Below the pieces are notes generated by a model. It made no database searches. It saw only the letters and a program-made list of their open reading frames with translations, and was not told the DNA's origin. Shown piece after piece: positions 40,648 to 49,962 of a stretch of 64,000 nucleotides of DNA (positions within the stretch are counted from its first letter, which is position 1; every line of letters starts with the position of its first letter). Source of the DNA: Mesorhizobium shangrilense (lineage in GTDB: Bacteria; Pseudomonadota; Alphaproteobacteria; Rhizobiales; Rhizobiaceae); contig NZ_JBEWSZ010000001.1 of assembly GCF_040537815.1 (NCBI RefSeq), forward strand, positions 4,960,001 to 5,024,000, read 5' to 3'. Made by a program: the position numbers and the translations under genes.

Positions 40648-41643
40648 ATGAGTGACAACAATCAGTTTGGCGGCCCATTTGGCAATAGTGGCGGTCAGTA
40701 TGCCACCACCGTGCAGTATGGGGGAGCCGAGGCTCCCCGCGCGAAGGTCGCACTTGGCGACGCGCCGCCAGCCGACGTCATCAAGGACACGACGACGGCG
40801 GCTTTCGCGGCCGATGTCATCCAGGAATCGCGCCGTCAGCCGGTTCTGGTCGATTTCTGGGCGCCTTGGTGCGGACCGTGCAAGCAGCTGACCCCCCTGC
40901 TGGAGAAGGCCGTCAAGGCCGCCGGCGGCAAGGTCAAGCTGGTCAAGATGAACATCGACGACCATCCCTCGATCGCCGGCCAGCTTGGCATCCAGTCCAT
41001 TCCAGCTGTTATTGCCTTCAAGGACGGCCAGCCGGTCGACGGCTTCATGGGCGCCATCCCGGAGAGCCAGATCGCCGAGTTCATCACCAAGGTGGGCGGC
41101 AAAGGCAATGGTGCGCCTGCTGTCGCCGACGCCCTGGCCGCTGCGGCCGAAGCGCGCGCCGCCGGCGACATGCAGACCGCGGCCGACATCTACGACGCGA
41201 TCCTGGAACAGGCGCCGGAGACAATCGAGGCGATCGCCGGCCTGGGGGATTTGCTGTTCGAAGCCGGTGATGTCGCAGGCGCCGAAGAGCTCCTGGCGCG
41301 GGCGCCGGAAGCGAAGAAGGATGCCCCGCTGCTTGCCGCGTTGCGCGCCAAGATGGCGCTTGCCGCGCAGGCGGCCTCGCTTGGCAATCCGGCGGAGTTC
41401 GAGCGGCGTCTGGCGGAAAACCCCAAAGACCATCAGGCGCGCTTCGATCTCGCCATGATCCAGAACGCTGGCGGAGACCGCACGGCCGCCGCCGACAATC
41501 TGCTGGCGATCATCAAGGCCGACCGGGGTTGGAACGAGGACGGCGCCAGAACGCAGTTGCTGCAGTTGTTCGAGGCCTGGGGCATGACTGACGAAGCGAC
41601 GCTTGCGGCGCGGCGGAAATTGTCGGCGCTGCTGTTTTCCTGA
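40648..41643 (+). CDS. Thioredoxin with TPR-like C-terminal domain (CnoX/YbbN type)
   Basis: A 331-residue protein. Residues about 45-160 form a thioredoxin domain with the active site WAPWCGPCKQ (Cys75, Cys78). Residues about 170-325 form helical tetratricopeptide-like repeats (AARAAGDMQTAADIYDAIL, EFERRLAENPKDHQARFDLA, and a DRGWNEDGARTQLLQLFEAWG end). This layout matches CnoX/YbbN, a chaperone-redoxin that guards clients from oxidation and hands them to GroEL or DnaK. The first 30 residues are a low-complexity Gly/Asn/Gln-rich tail. The start at 40648 is chosen because AAAGGG precedes it. Confidence 0.9.
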   Translation: MSDNNQFGGPFGNSGGQYATTVQYGGAEAPRAKVALGDAPPADVIKDTTTAAFAADVIQESRRQPVLVDFWAPWCGPCKQLTPLLEKAVKAAGGKVKLVKMNIDDHPSIAGQLGIQSIPAVIAFKDGQPVDGFMGAIPESQIAEFITKVGGKGNGAPAVADALAAAAEARAAGDMQTAADIYDAILEQAPETIEAIAGLGDLLFEAGDVAGAEELLARAPEAKKDAPLLAALRAKMALAAQAASLGNPAEFERRLAENPKDHQARFDLAMIQNAGGDRTAAADNLLAIIKADRGWNEDGARTQLLQLFEAWGMTDEATLAARRKLSALLFS

Positions 41644-41709
41644 GCCGGATTACGGTTGTTTTTGCCTGATGGCCTTGCGCCCGGCGGTGGGCGCGCCAGA
41701 TTAGAAGCT

Positions 41710-41729
41710 GGATCAGGTCGGACTGATCC
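41710..41729. repeat. Short inverted repeat in the leader before the LON-domain gene
   Basis: GGATCAG (41710-41716) and CTGATCC (41723-41729) are perfect 7-bp arms around GTCGGA in the 180-bp space between the thioredoxin and LON-domain genes. It could be a hairpin or an operator; no function can be assigned. Confidence 0.3.
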
Positions 41730-41823
41730 ATGTTCTTTTCCTTGTGAACAGCGTGCGCCTGTCGGATTGCGACGGCGCAATTCCGGATTTGGCGGCTTCT
41801 GGGGAAGCAATCGGAGGATTGAG

Positions 41824-42495
41824 GTGCAAGCGGGAAACGCGCATTACCGGCTCGGTACGGATTTGCCGTCGACGATCCCGATCTTTCCGCTGACAGGCGC
41901 GTTGCTGCTGCCGGGCGGCCGCATACCGCTCAACATATTCGAGCCGCGCTATCTGCAGATGGTGGATGAAGCCATTGCCGGGTCGCGGCTGATCGGCATC
42001 ATCCAGCCGAGCCTCGATGGGGCCCTGCGCGAGGATGGCGAGCCGGAACTATGCAATGTCGGCTGTGCCGGGCGCATCATTTCCATGGCCGAGAGTGGTG
42101 ACGGCCGCTACCTGATTTCGCTGCAGGGCGTGTGCCGGTTCCGCATCGCGCAGGAACTTGCGGTGAAGACACCGTTTCGCCAGGGCCGGCTTGCGCCCTT
42201 CCTCACCGATCTTGGCGACGATCCGGCGGCGACAGAGGTGGACCGGCCGGCACTGTTGAAGGCGTTTCGCGCCTATCTGCAGGCCAACGACTTGGAGGCC
42301 GATTGGGAAAGCGTCAGCCGCGCCGAAAACGCCATGCTGGTCAATGCGCTGTCGATGATGGCTCCCTACGGACCGGCCGAGAAGCAGGCACTGCTCGAAG
42401 CGCCCGACCTGAAGACGCGCGCCGAAACGCTGATCGCCATCACCGAAATGGCGCTGGCGCGCGAGAATGAGGATTTCGGCTCGAGCCTGCAGTAA
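41824..42495 (+). CDS. LON substrate-binding domain protein
   Basis: A 223-residue protein consisting of a stand-alone Lon N-terminal (LAN/PUA-like) domain: IPIFPLTGALLLPGGRIPLNIFEPRYLQMVDEAI, IIQPSL, and a C-terminal helical part ending ALARENEDFGSSLQ. No ATPase or protease domain follows. GTG at 41824 behind GGAGG is the start. It lies in the conserved alphaproteobacterial order thioredoxin, LON-domain, Trm112-like. Its role is unproven; substrate recognition or regulation of Lon is often suggested. Confidence 0.87.
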   Translation: MQAGNAHYRLGTDLPSTIPIFPLTGALLLPGGRIPLNIFEPRYLQMVDEAIAGSRLIGIIQPSLDGALREDGEPELCNVGCAGRIISMAESGDGRYLISLQGVCRFRIAQELAVKTPFRQGRLAPFLTDLGDDPAATEVDRPALLKAFRAYLQANDLEADWESVSRAENAMLVNALSMMAPYGPAEKQALLEAPDLKTRAETLIAITEMALARENEDFGSSLQ

Positions 42496-42561
42496 GATGT
42501 CTTGGGCTTCAGGTGATACCGGCCTGACCTGACACAGGCTAGGCCCGGCTGTGAAGAGGAT

Positions 42562-42807
42562 ATGATGGCGGCGGATGGACGTGACGGTAAGAGGGCCAGT
42601 GTCGATCCCAGGATGCTGGAATTGCTGGCCTGTCCGCTGACGAAGGGTCCGCTGGCCTGGGATCCGGAGCGCGGCGAGCTGATATCGAGGGTCGCCAAGA
42701 TCGCTTATCCGGTGCGCGACGGTATTCCGATCATGCTGCCCTCGGAAGCGCGGGTGCTTTCGGCGGAAGATGTGCTGTCGCCACCGCGCTTGAGCGGACC
42801 GTCCTGA
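42562..42807 (+). CDS. Trm112-like protein (UPF0434)
   Basis: An 81-residue zinc-ribbon-like protein, [20 protein letters not shown]...[17 protein letters not shown]. It keeps the Trm112 pattern but only one of the usual cysteines, as is common for alphaproteobacterial UPF0434 members. Trm112 proteins activate methyltransferases of tRNA, rRNA or release factors. AGAGG directly precedes the tandem ATG. It is third in the thioredoxin / LON / Trm112 block. Confidence 0.87.
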   Translation: MMAADGRDGKRASVDPRMLELLACPLTKGPLAWDPERGELISRVAKIAYPVRDGIPIMLPSEARVLSAEDVLSPPRLSGPS

Positions 42808-42855
42808 AATTCGAGCGTCGCCACAATGTAGAAGCTACAGAGGTTGGCGGGACAG

Positions 42856-43011
42856 CGCCCCCCTCTGTCCTGCCGGATATCTCCCCCACTTGGGGGGAGA
42901 TCAGCTGTCATCCCCGCTTCGCCAATCTCCAATGTTGAAAGACGAGCCAGACGGCGGAGCTGCCGATCTCCCCCCAAGTGGGGGAGATGTCCGGCAGGAC
43001 AGAGGGGGGCG
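42856..43011. repeat. Mosaic inverted repeat R6, near-perfect 47-bp arms
   Basis: The left arm at 42856-42902 (from CGCCCCCCTCTGTCC through the CTCCCCCACTTGGGGGGAG inner hairpin) and the right arm at 42965-43011 are complementary over 47 bp with a single mismatch (T in ATATCT against C in ACATCT). A 62-bp centre carries TTCGCCAATCTCC. If transcribed, it would fold into a long double-stranded stem. It lies between the convergent Trm112-like and dnaE2 genes. Confidence 0.85.
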
Positions 43012-43067
43012 AAGGATCGCCGGCGCGCTCGGTGTTCGCTCCGCCGTGGGACGATGAATGGGCCTTC

Positions 43068-46000
43068 CTACTGAAAATTGCGCCCCTTGGGCATGACGCT
43101 TTCCGCCTCTTCAGACAGCGTTGCGAGATCCTGTTTGATCGGCGCGTTGCGTAGCGCCGGTTGGCTGGAGTGGTCAGGGCTCAACTGTCTGGCCCCGCTG
43201 ACCTTCTCCAGAAGCACGGTCAGCCAGGGCGTCAGATCCTCGATCCTGTCAGCGACGATATGGATGACATCCGATTCGGACTGCAGCTTGCCGGTGACGC
43301 GGATGAACCTGGCCCCCATGATGACGGGACGATAGCGGTCGAAGACCCTTGGCCAGATGATGACATTGGCGACGGCCTTGTCGTCCTCCAGCGTCAGGAA
43401 GATCGCATTGCCCTTGCCGGGGCGCTGCCGCACCAGCACGAGGCCGGCGACCGAGACACGCCTGCCGTCGCGTACGGATGGGAGGTTCGCATTGGGCGTG
43501 ACACCGGTCCGGTCAAGCCGCTCACGCAGGAAGGCCACCGGATGGGCCTTCAGCGACAGTCCGAGCGAGCGGTAGTCGTGGATGACATGCTCGCCGAGCG
43601 GCATTTTGGGAAGCTTCGTCTCGGGCTCCAGCTCGCGCAGGCGGATCGCCGGCTGGTCGAACAGCGGCAGGGTTTCGGTGGCACTCTTGCGGTCGAGCGC
43701 GCGGACCGCCCATAGGGCGTCACGGCGGTCGAGGCCGATCGAGCGGAAGGCATCGGCCTGGGCCAGCCTTTCGATTTCGTCGACATCAAGGCCGGAGCGC
43801 AGCCAGACATCCCGGACGGACTCGTAGCCATCGCCACGCCTGGTGACGAACAGCTCCATGCGCTCGTTGGAAAGTCCCTTGATCTGCCGAAAGCCGAGCC
43901 GAAGCGCATGGCTGGTCTCGATAACGCCGCGCATTTCGGCATGGCGCGCGAGGATGCGCGACGGATCGAAGGGGGTCTTTTCCAAGGTGCAATCCCAGAC
44001 GGAGAGATTGACGTCGACGTCACGGATCTCGACGCCATGGTCGCGCGCGTCGCGCACCAGCTGCGCCGGCTGGTAGAACCCCATCGGCTGCGAGTTCAGG
44101 ATCGCGGCGCAGAACACGTCGGGATAGAAGGTCTTGAACCAGCACGAGGCATAGACGAGCAGGGCGAAGGAGGCGGCATGGCTTTCGGGAAAGCCATATT
44201 CGCCAAAGCCTTCGATCTGCTTGAAGCACCGCTCGGCGAAGTCTCTCGTGTAGCCTTTGTCGACCATGCCGTTGACCATGCGTTGGCGGTAATTGCCAAC
44301 GGTGCCGGTGCGCTTGAAGGTGGCCATGGCACGGCGCAATTCGTCAGCCTCGCCCGGTTTGAAACCACCGGCAACAATGGCGATATTCATCGCCTGTTCT
44401 TGGAACAACGGCACGCCAAGCGTCTTCTTGAGGATCGCTTCCAGCTCTGGCTTTTGATACTCGGCCTCTTCCTTGCCTTGCCGACGACGTAGGTAGGGAT
44501 GGACCATGTCGCCCTGGATCGGACCTGGCCGCACAATTGCGACCTCGATGACGAGGTCATAAAACTTTTCAGGTTTGAGGCGCGGCAGCATCGACATCTG
44601 CGCTCGCGATTCGATCTGAAAGACGCCGAGCGTGTCGGCGCGGCAGATCATGTCGTAGACGCGTTTGTCTTCAGCGGGCAAGGTGGCCAACACATAGGGT
44701 TGCCCGTATGGGTCCCGCGCCTTCGGATAGTGGTCTGTGAGCAAGGTGAAAGCGTGCTGGAGGCAGGTCAGCATGCCGAGCGCCAGCACATCCACTTTGA
44801 GGATCTTCACCGAGTCAAGATCGTCCTTGTCCCATTCGACCATCTTGCGCTGATCCATCGCCGTCTTGACGATAGGCACGATCTCATCGAGCCGATCCTT
44901 GGTGATGACGAAGCCACCAACATGCTGAGTCAGATGGCGGGGAAAGCCCATGATCTCGTTGGCGCGCTCCATCACATGTCGCGATACCGGGTCGGTGCGG
45001 TCGAGGCCGCCGGCCCTTGCTTCCTTCTCGCCAAGCTCGGATGTCGACCAGCCCCAGATCGAGCCGGACAGGGACGCCCTGACGTCCTCCGACAGGCCCA
45101 TGGCCTTCGACACTTCGCGCAACGCCGAGCGGCCTCGATAGCTGATGACGGCGGCGGCCAGCGCCGTATGTTTGGCGTTGTATTTCTCGTAGATGTACTG
45201 GATGACGGCTTCGCGCTTTTCGTGTTCGAAATCGACGTCGATGTCTGGCGGTTCGTTCCTCTCCTCGGAAATGAAGCGCTCGAAAAGGGAATCGATTATT
45301 TCCGGCCCGACTTCGGTGATGCCAATGCAGAAGCAGACGACCGAATTGGCGGCCGAACCGCGCCCCTGGCAGAGAATGTCCTGGCTGCGGGCGAACTTGA
45401 CGATGTCGTAGACGGTCAGGAAGTAACGCGCGTAGTTCAGGCGTTCGATGAGAGCGAGTTCTTCCTCGATGCGCTTGGTCACGGATTCAGGCACACCTGC
45501 CGGATAGCGATTGACCGCTCCCTCCCGCGCCAGCCTTTCCAGCTCGGCCTGTGGGCCGAGGCCCGATTCCGTCGGTTCGTCCGGGTAGTTGTACTGGAGG
45601 TTACTGAGCGAAAAAGTCAGCTCTTGCGCAAATCGCAAGGTTTCGGCCAACGCCTGCGGATGCCGGCGGAAAAGCCTGGCCATTTCCATCGGCGGCTTCA
45701 GATGGCGCTCGGCATTGGCGGTCAGTTCCAGCCCCACCTCGGCGACGGGCGTGTTGAGGCGGATCGCGGTCAGCACGTCTTGCAAGGGGCGCCGCTCCGC
45801 CGTGTGGTAGAGAACGTCGTTGGTCGCCATCAGCGGAATGCCGGTAACGTCCGCCATCGCCGCTGCCTGCTCGATCCGGAAACGGTCATTGCCCGCATAG
45901 CAAGGCGAGACGCCAAGCCGCAGGTTCCCACCGAAGCGGCTCTTGAGCTGGCGAAGCAAAGCGAGACTGTCTTGCGCGTCCGCCGTCAGATCAGGCAGGA

Positions 46001-46391
46001 CCGCCAGCGACATGAGATCACCCCATTCGAGCAAGTCGCTGCGTTCGAGAAGGGTCGCGCCCTTTTCGTTTTCGTCGCGCAGATTGGCCTGGGTGAGCAT
46101 GCGGCACAGATGACCCCAGCCCTTGCGATCCCTGGGATAGGCGAGGATGTCGGGCGTGCCATCGCCAAAGACCAGCCGGCAGCCGGGGTGGTAGGCAAGC
46201 GCCTCGACCTTGGCCTGCTGCCAGGCGCGCACCACGCCAGCCACCGTGTTGCGGTCGGCGAGCCCGATCGCGGAAAATCCCAGGAGCTTGGCCGCGACCA
46301 CCAGCTCCTCCGGCTTGGAGGCACCGCGCAGGAAAGAGAAATTCGACTGGATGCCAAACTCGGCATAGGGAATGACGGTCAGCGCGTTCAT
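43068..46391 (-). CDS. dnaE2: Error-prone DNA polymerase DnaE2 (ImuC)
   Basis: A 1107-residue C-family polymerase. A PHP domain (about 1-230) starts [22 protein letters not shown]. The polymerase core has the catalytic acidic motif [13 protein letters not shown] and the [12 protein letters not shown] loop. The fingers and helix-hairpin-helix parts follow, and the C-terminal OB fold is [30 protein letters not shown]. It extends past lesions as part of the ImuA/ImuB/DnaE2 mutasome. It overlaps imuB by 4 bp. Length and motif order match the DnaE2 branch rather than replicative DnaE1 (no extended C-terminal clamp tail). Confidence 0.95.
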   Translation of the reverse strand: MNALTVIPYAEFGIQSNFSFLRGASKPEELVVAAKLLGFSAIGLADRNTVAGVVRAWQQAKVEALAYHPGCRLVFGDGTPDILAYPRDRKGWGHLCRMLTQANLRDENEKGATLLERSDLLEWGDLMSLAVLPDLTADAQDSLALLRQLKSRFGGNLRLGVSPCYAGNDRFRIEQAAAMADVTGIPLMATNDVLYHTAERRPLQDVLTAIRLNTPVAEVGLELTANAERHLKPPMEMARLFRRHPQALAETLRFAQELTFSLSNLQYNYPDEPTESGLGPQAELERLAREGAVNRYPAGVPESVTKRIEEELALIERLNYARYFLTVYDIVKFARSQDILCQGRGSAANSVVCFCIGITEVGPEIIDSLFERFISEERNEPPDIDVDFEHEKREAVIQYIYEKYNAKHTALAAAVISYRGRSALREVSKAMGLSEDVRASLSGSIWGWSTSELGEKEARAGGLDRTDPVSRHVMERANEIMGFPRHLTQHVGGFVITKDRLDEIVPIVKTAMDQRKMVEWDKDDLDSVKILKVDVLALGMLTCLQHAFTLLTDHYPKARDPYGQPYVLATLPAEDKRVYDMICRADTLGVFQIESRAQMSMLPRLKPEKFYDLVIEVAIVRPGPIQGDMVHPYLRRRQGKEEAEYQKPELEAILKKTLGVPLFQEQAMNIAIVAGGFKPGEADELRRAMATFKRTGTVGNYRQRMVNGMVDKGYTRDFAERCFKQIEGFGEYGFPESHAASFALLVYASCWFKTFYPDVFCAAILNSQPMGFYQPAQLVRDARDHGVEIRDVDVNLSVWDCTLEKTPFDPSRILARHAEMRGVIETSHALRLGFRQIKGLSNERMELFVTRRGDGYESVRDVWLRSGLDVDEIERLAQADAFRSIGLDRRDALWAVRALDRKSATETLPLFDQPAIRLRELEPETKLPKMPLGEHVIHDYRSLGLSLKAHPVAFLRERLDRTGVTPNANLPSVRDGRRVSVAGLVLVRQRPGKGNAIFLTLEDDKAVANVIIWPRVFDRYRPVIMGARFIRVTGKLQSESDVIHIVADRIEDLTPWLTVLLEKVSGARQLSPDHSSQPALRNAPIKQDLATLSEEAESVMPKGRNFQ

Positions 46392-48046
46392 GCGAACACC
46401 CCATGCATGAACCAGCGCGGCGCGGCTTGAGAGCCGCCATAGAGGCCCTGGCGATAGAGCCAGTAGCGGCGGCCATCGGCATCCTCGATGCGGAAATAGT
46501 CGCGCGTCGATGCCGCTTCGTCGCTCGAAGCCTCACGCCACCATTCGGCCGCGATGCGTTCCGGCCCCTCGGCACGCGTGACCCTGTAGAGCGCGCGGCG
46601 CCAGCGGAAATTCAGCGGCGGACCCTCGGGCATTTCGGTGGCCGGCACCTCGACGGGTTCGGGCGAACGGAAAAGCCGGATCGGCCGCTCCTGCCGAAAC
46701 ACGGTCGTGGGCACGGGCGTCGTTATCCTGTCCGGCTTTTTCGGTGGCGTGGTTTTTCGTGGCGCTTCGGTAAAGGGAATCGTGGCGACGGCGCGCTCCG
46801 GCAAATGGCTCTCGACAAGAACAGGCTTCAAAACCGCGCTCTCGCCGAGCCGGGCGCGGATGCGGTCGGCGAACAAAGCGATATCGGCGCCGTCATCGGT
46901 CACCTCGCCGGTCAGATCGGCCTGCTGCATGTCGAAGGCGGCGGCCGACAGCACCGACAGGCGCACGAGATCGAAGCCATAGCCGGCATCGATATCCTGC
47001 TCGAGCGCGGCCAGCCGTTCATGGAACAGTTTCTGGATCAGCATGGGTTCGCGCATCGGCCGTGAGGTGCCCAGCGCAATGCGGCTGACGGCGCCGTCGA
47101 CGCGAAAGAGCAGCAGCGCCAGCGTCCTGGCGCCCTCGCCGCGTCGTTCGAGGTCGCTCTTCAATGTCGTCGCCAGCATGCCCACCAGTCGTTCGATCTC
47201 CTCGGTCAGGGTGACTGGCTCGGCAAGATGGCGTTCGACGGAAAGCGGCGCGACGGGAAGGCGCGGCGACACCGCCTCGTCGAGACGGCCAAGCGCCTGG
47301 TCGAGGCGCAACAGCAGGGAGGCGCCAAAGCGGCGGGCAAGGGGTGCGCGCGGCGTCGCCATGACGGCGCCCGCCGTGCGCAGGCCGACGCTCTCCAGAC
47401 TGTCACGGATCGCCGGCTCGATGCGCAGTGCGGCCAGCGGCAAGGGCGCGAGCAGTTCCTCCTCCCCGCCGCCAGCGACGATGCGGTCGCCGGAAAAGCG
47501 TGCCGCCGCCCAGGCAGCGCCCGGCGTCGCGGCAAGTCCGGCGCGGACATCGAAACCCTGGTGGAAGAAGCGCGACAGGATGTCGTCCAGCATGGCGCGT
47601 TCGCCGCCGAAAAGATGGGTGCAGCCGGTGACGTCGAGGAACAGGCCGTCGCTGCCGTCCAGCGCCACCAGTGGCGTGTAGCGGTCGCACCAGTCGGCAA
47701 GGCCTTCGAGCAGGCGCCGGTCGGCCTCCGGATCGGCCTCGACGATGTCGATCGACGGATGCATGGCGCGCGCGTCGGCGATGCCCATGCCGCGCTTCAG
47801 GTGAAGCGCTTCAGCCCGCTCGTCGAGGGCTGAGATGCGCTGCGCGTTCCCCTGGCGATGGCTGATCACGAGCGGTGGATGAGATGGCGTCGGGTGATCC
47901 GATGGCCGGGAACGCCAGGACCGCCCCAGCCGCTGCCGCAGGATCCTTTCCGCGCCGAGATGCGGGAACCACAGGGACAGAATTCTCTGCCCGTCCTTTC
48001 TCTGTCCGTCCTTTCTGGGGCCATCTTTCCTCGAAGCAGTGTTCAT
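46388..48046 (-). CDS. imuB: ImuB, catalytically inactive Y-family polymerase-like mutasome subunit
   Basis: A 552-residue protein beginning [20 protein letters not shown] and then [20 protein letters not shown], the canonical ImuB N-terminus. In place of the Y-family metal-binding DxD it has LSLWFPHL, as in known inactive ImuB. The Y-family body follows ([21 protein letters not shown]; thumb and little finger to about 350) with a C-terminal tail ending [25 protein letters not shown]. It bridges the beta clamp, ImuA and DnaE2. The start region carries three RKDG(P/Q) micro-repeats and overlaps imuA by 236 bp in another frame. Confidence 0.92.
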   Translation of the reverse strand: MNTASRKDGPRKDGQRKDGQRILSLWFPHLGAERILRQRLGRSWRSRPSDHPTPSHPPLVISHRQGNAQRISALDERAEALHLKRGMGIADARAMHPSIDIVEADPEADRRLLEGLADWCDRYTPLVALDGSDGLFLDVTGCTHLFGGERAMLDDILSRFFHQGFDVRAGLAATPGAAWAAARFSGDRIVAGGGEEELLAPLPLAALRIEPAIRDSLESVGLRTAGAVMATPRAPLARRFGASLLLRLDQALGRLDEAVSPRLPVAPLSVERHLAEPVTLTEEIERLVGMLATTLKSDLERRGEGARTLALLLFRVDGAVSRIALGTSRPMREPMLIQKLFHERLAALEQDIDAGYGFDLVRLSVLSAAAFDMQQADLTGEVTDDGADIALFADRIRARLGESAVLKPVLVESHLPERAVATIPFTEAPRKTTPPKKPDRITTPVPTTVFRQERPIRLFRSPEPVEVPATEMPEGPPLNFRWRRALYRVTRAEGPERIAAEWWREASSDEAASTRDYFRIEDADGRRYWLYRQGLYGGSQAAPRWFMHGVFA

Positions 48047-48857
48047 CGGGGTTCCACTCCAGTGTGAATTGTCCGGGCAAGGCCGTACGGCTCTTGCCGA
48101 TGGTGACGGTGAAGGCCGGGCGGCCGATCGAGCCGGCAAGCGGCCCGGCGATGGTCTCGCGCGCGGTTGCTGGCGCCGGCGACAGGATGAGGCGCACGGG
48201 TGCCGCCGTCGGTTCGGGTTCGGCGGCCTGCCGCAGCAGGAACACCGGCCGGCCGGCATTCTGCGCCCGGGCGTGCAGCCGGCGCGTCGCCGTGAGATCC
48301 AGCCGTTGCGGGTTGCCGCGGATTTCGAGGATGACGGCGGCGAGCGCCGTCATCCGGGCGGCCTCTTCGGTCACCCACAGCGCATCGACCAGTTTTGGCG
48401 CCTCGGAGAACAGCAGCTGTTCAGGCTCGATGCCGAAGAGCGAATGAAGCCCCCTGGCATAGGGAAAGCCGGCCTCGTGGAAAATCTCCGATGTGCCGAC
48501 CCACAGCACGGGCAGTCGCGGCCCCTGCTTGAGGATCAGGCTTATGAGCGACAAAGCGAAACCGGCGACGGCTCCGGCATCGCGGGTTTCAGTACCATGG
48601 ATCTCGTTCAGGGCGGCTTTCGGCAGTCCACCGCTCAAGGCACCGTCGAGACGCGTGGCGCCGGTCTGCAGAAACGCGTCCTGTGGCGCCACGGCAAGGC
48701 CGCGCCGGACAAAGGTGAGATCGGCCTTGAGAGTAAGATCGGCGTCAACAGGCGCGCCGACCGGCACCTCCAGGCGCTCGGGCAGCGTTCCCTCGATTTT
48801 CGCGATCTGGCGGCGCAGGGCAAAAACAGTTTCCCGCGCCACGGCGGTCATCGCCAT
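47811..48857 (-). CDS. imuA: ImuA, RecA/SulA-like SOS mutagenesis protein
   Basis: A 348-residue protein. The N-terminal two thirds match ImuA (TGATRLDGALSGGLPKAALNEIHG, LPVLWVGTSEIFHEAGFPYARGL, ARAQNAGRPVFLLRQAA), a RecA-like fold that binds RecA and ImuB. The ATG at 48857 could also be read from 48851. A LexA box lies 24 bp upstream. The last 79 codons or so lie inside imuB in a different frame and are low in hydrophobic content ([20 protein letters not shown]), so they may be a poorly constrained tail or the product of a lost earlier stop. Confidence 0.88.
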   Translation of the reverse strand: MAMTAVARETVFALRRQIAKIEGTLPERLEVPVGAPVDADLTLKADLTFVRRGLAVAPQDAFLQTGATRLDGALSGGLPKAALNEIHGTETRDAGAVAGFALSLISLILKQGPRLPVLWVGTSEIFHEAGFPYARGLHSLFGIEPEQLLFSEAPKLVDALWVTEEAARMTALAAVILEIRGNPQRLDLTATRRLHARAQNAGRPVFLLRQAAEPEPTAAPVRLILSPAPATARETIAGPLAGSIGRPAFTVTIGKSRTALPGQFTLEWNPDEHCFEERWPQKGRTEKGRAENSVPVVPASRRGKDPAAAAGAVLAFPAIGSPDAISSTARDQPSPGERAAHLSPRRAG

Positions 48858-48881
48858 GACGGTCAGCTTCCACTCACAATT

Positions 48882-48896
48882 GTTCCTGTTATGTTC
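48882..48896. promoter_or_regulatory. LexA box (GTTC-N7-GTTC) of the imu operon
   Basis: GTTCCTGTTATGTTC at 48882-48896 is an exact match to the alphaproteobacterial LexA operator GTTC-N7-GTTC. It lies 24 bp upstream of the imuA ATG, overlapping where the promoter should be. This places imuA-imuB-dnaE2 under SOS control. Confidence 0.92.
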
Positions 48897-49039
48897 CTAT
48901 AGATTCCAGAGGGGGCGGGAAGAGTCAAGCAGACTCATGGGGAATTTATTCCTGTCGGCTTGGTTTGCGGAAAGCTTGGCCGTCCGGCATTTGCCTCGAC
49001 CCCTGCGAAAGCCTATATGCCGGGTTCAAAGGAAAAAGC

Positions 49040-49462
49040 ATGGCCCGCATCTACAAGACCCGCACCTGGCACGACGAGCTTTCGCCTTCGATGGAGGAAA
49101 TGGAGTTCCTGGCGCTGGAGGCCTATGCCCATCTGCCGGAGGATTTCCGCAAACTGACCGGCGAGATCGTCATCCAGATCGCCGAATTCCCGACCGATGA
49201 AATCATGGACGACCTGTCGCTGGAAACGCCCTTCGACCTGCTCGGCTTGTTCGAGGGACGCGGCATCGCCGAGCGCTGGAACCCGCAGACCGGCGAGGGG
49301 CCGAACCGGATCACACTCTACCGCCGCGCCATCCTCGACTACTGGTCCGAGAACGAGGAAACGCTGGGCGATATCGTCACCCATGTGCTGATCCACGAGA
49401 TCGGCCATCATTTCGGCCTGTCGGATGATGATATGGAAAAGATCGAAGAGGCGGCTGAATAG
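49040..49462 (+). CDS. Zincin-like metallopeptidase family protein
   Basis: A 140-residue protein with a C-terminal zinc motif THVLIHEIGHHFGLSDDDM (HExxHxxGxxD-like). The N-terminal part has MARIYKTRTWHDELSPSMEE and a central LLGLFEGRG; ITLYRRAILDYW is typical of the PF06262/DUF1025 zincin_1 group. The motif would allow peptide hydrolysis, but activity in this family is not established. The ATG at 49040 has AAAGGAAAA in front. Confidence 0.87.
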   Translation: MARIYKTRTWHDELSPSMEEMEFLALEAYAHLPEDFRKLTGEIVIQIAEFPTDEIMDDLSLETPFDLLGLFEGRGIAERWNPQTGEGPNRITLYRRAILDYWSENEETLGDIVTHVLIHEIGHHFGLSDDDMEKIEEAAE

Positions 49463-49471
49463 GGGCACACC

Positions 49472-49691
49472 TTCGTCATCCCAGAGCGGAGCGACGCGAA
49501 GCGGAGCGCAGACCCTGGGATCCATGCCGGGATGGTGGTGCCGTGCTCGACGGTGCACGACAGAGCACCATCAGTTGCGCTTTTCCTGTCGCACCAATCC
49601 TGATCCGCCGCGCTCCTTGGCCAAGGTAACGGCATGGATCCTAGGGTCTCCGCGACGTCGCTTCGCGACTGCTACGCCCTAGGATGACGAA
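49472..49691. repeat. Pair of inverted GGATCCATGCCG-type dispersed repeats
   Basis: The left unit (49472-49530) reads TTCGTCATCCCAGAGCGGAG ... GACCCTGGGATCCATGCCG; the right unit (49630-49691) is an inverted diverged copy, CGGCATGGATCCTAGGGTCT ... CCCTAGGATGACGAA. The inside of each unit has GCG/CGC-rich GAAGCG hairpins. The 100 bp between shows no gene. This type differs from R1-R6. It fills the gap between the zincin and DUF1737 genes. Confidence 0.6.
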
Positions 49692-49714
49692 GGAAGGACA
49701 GGCGTTTTGCGAGT

Positions 49715-49921
49715 CTACCAATCACTAAGCTTCGTATCCGGCCCGTATTCCTGACCGTCGATATCCTTGACCACGGCCTGGCCGCAGCGCATGGCCTTGG
49801 CCTTCTTGTCGTAGGCATAGGTCGGCGAGCCGAACAGGTGCCAGCCCTTGTTCAGAGCCGCCGTCACCTTGTGGCAGAAGCTGGCGTCGTCGGGGCCAGT
49901 CAGAAAGCGGTAGAGTTTCAT
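49715..49921 (-). CDS. DUF1737 family small protein
   Basis: A 68-residue protein, MKLYRFLTGPDDASFCHKVT and ALNKGWHLFGSPTYAYD..., ending EYGPDTKLSDW. The pattern of an N-terminal YR-[LI]TGPDD segment and GWxLxGxPT is the DUF1737 signature. The function of the family is unknown. AGGAC lies upstream of the ATG. It is followed 41 bp later by the end of the upstream lyase gene on the same strand, so they may be co-transcribed. Confidence 0.8.
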   Translation of the reverse strand: MKLYRFLTGPDDASFCHKVTAALNKGWHLFGSPTYAYDKKAKAMRCGQAVVKDIDGQEYGPDTKLSDW

Positions 49922-49962
49922 CCGTCAAGTCCTGTCGTGAGTAGCACGTGCATCGGGCCCTA

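Noticed and set aside
44499..46430. 643-codon open frame on the plus strand
   Set aside because: It is antisense to dnaE2, whose family motifs are certain. Composition is that of a reverse-frame shadow.
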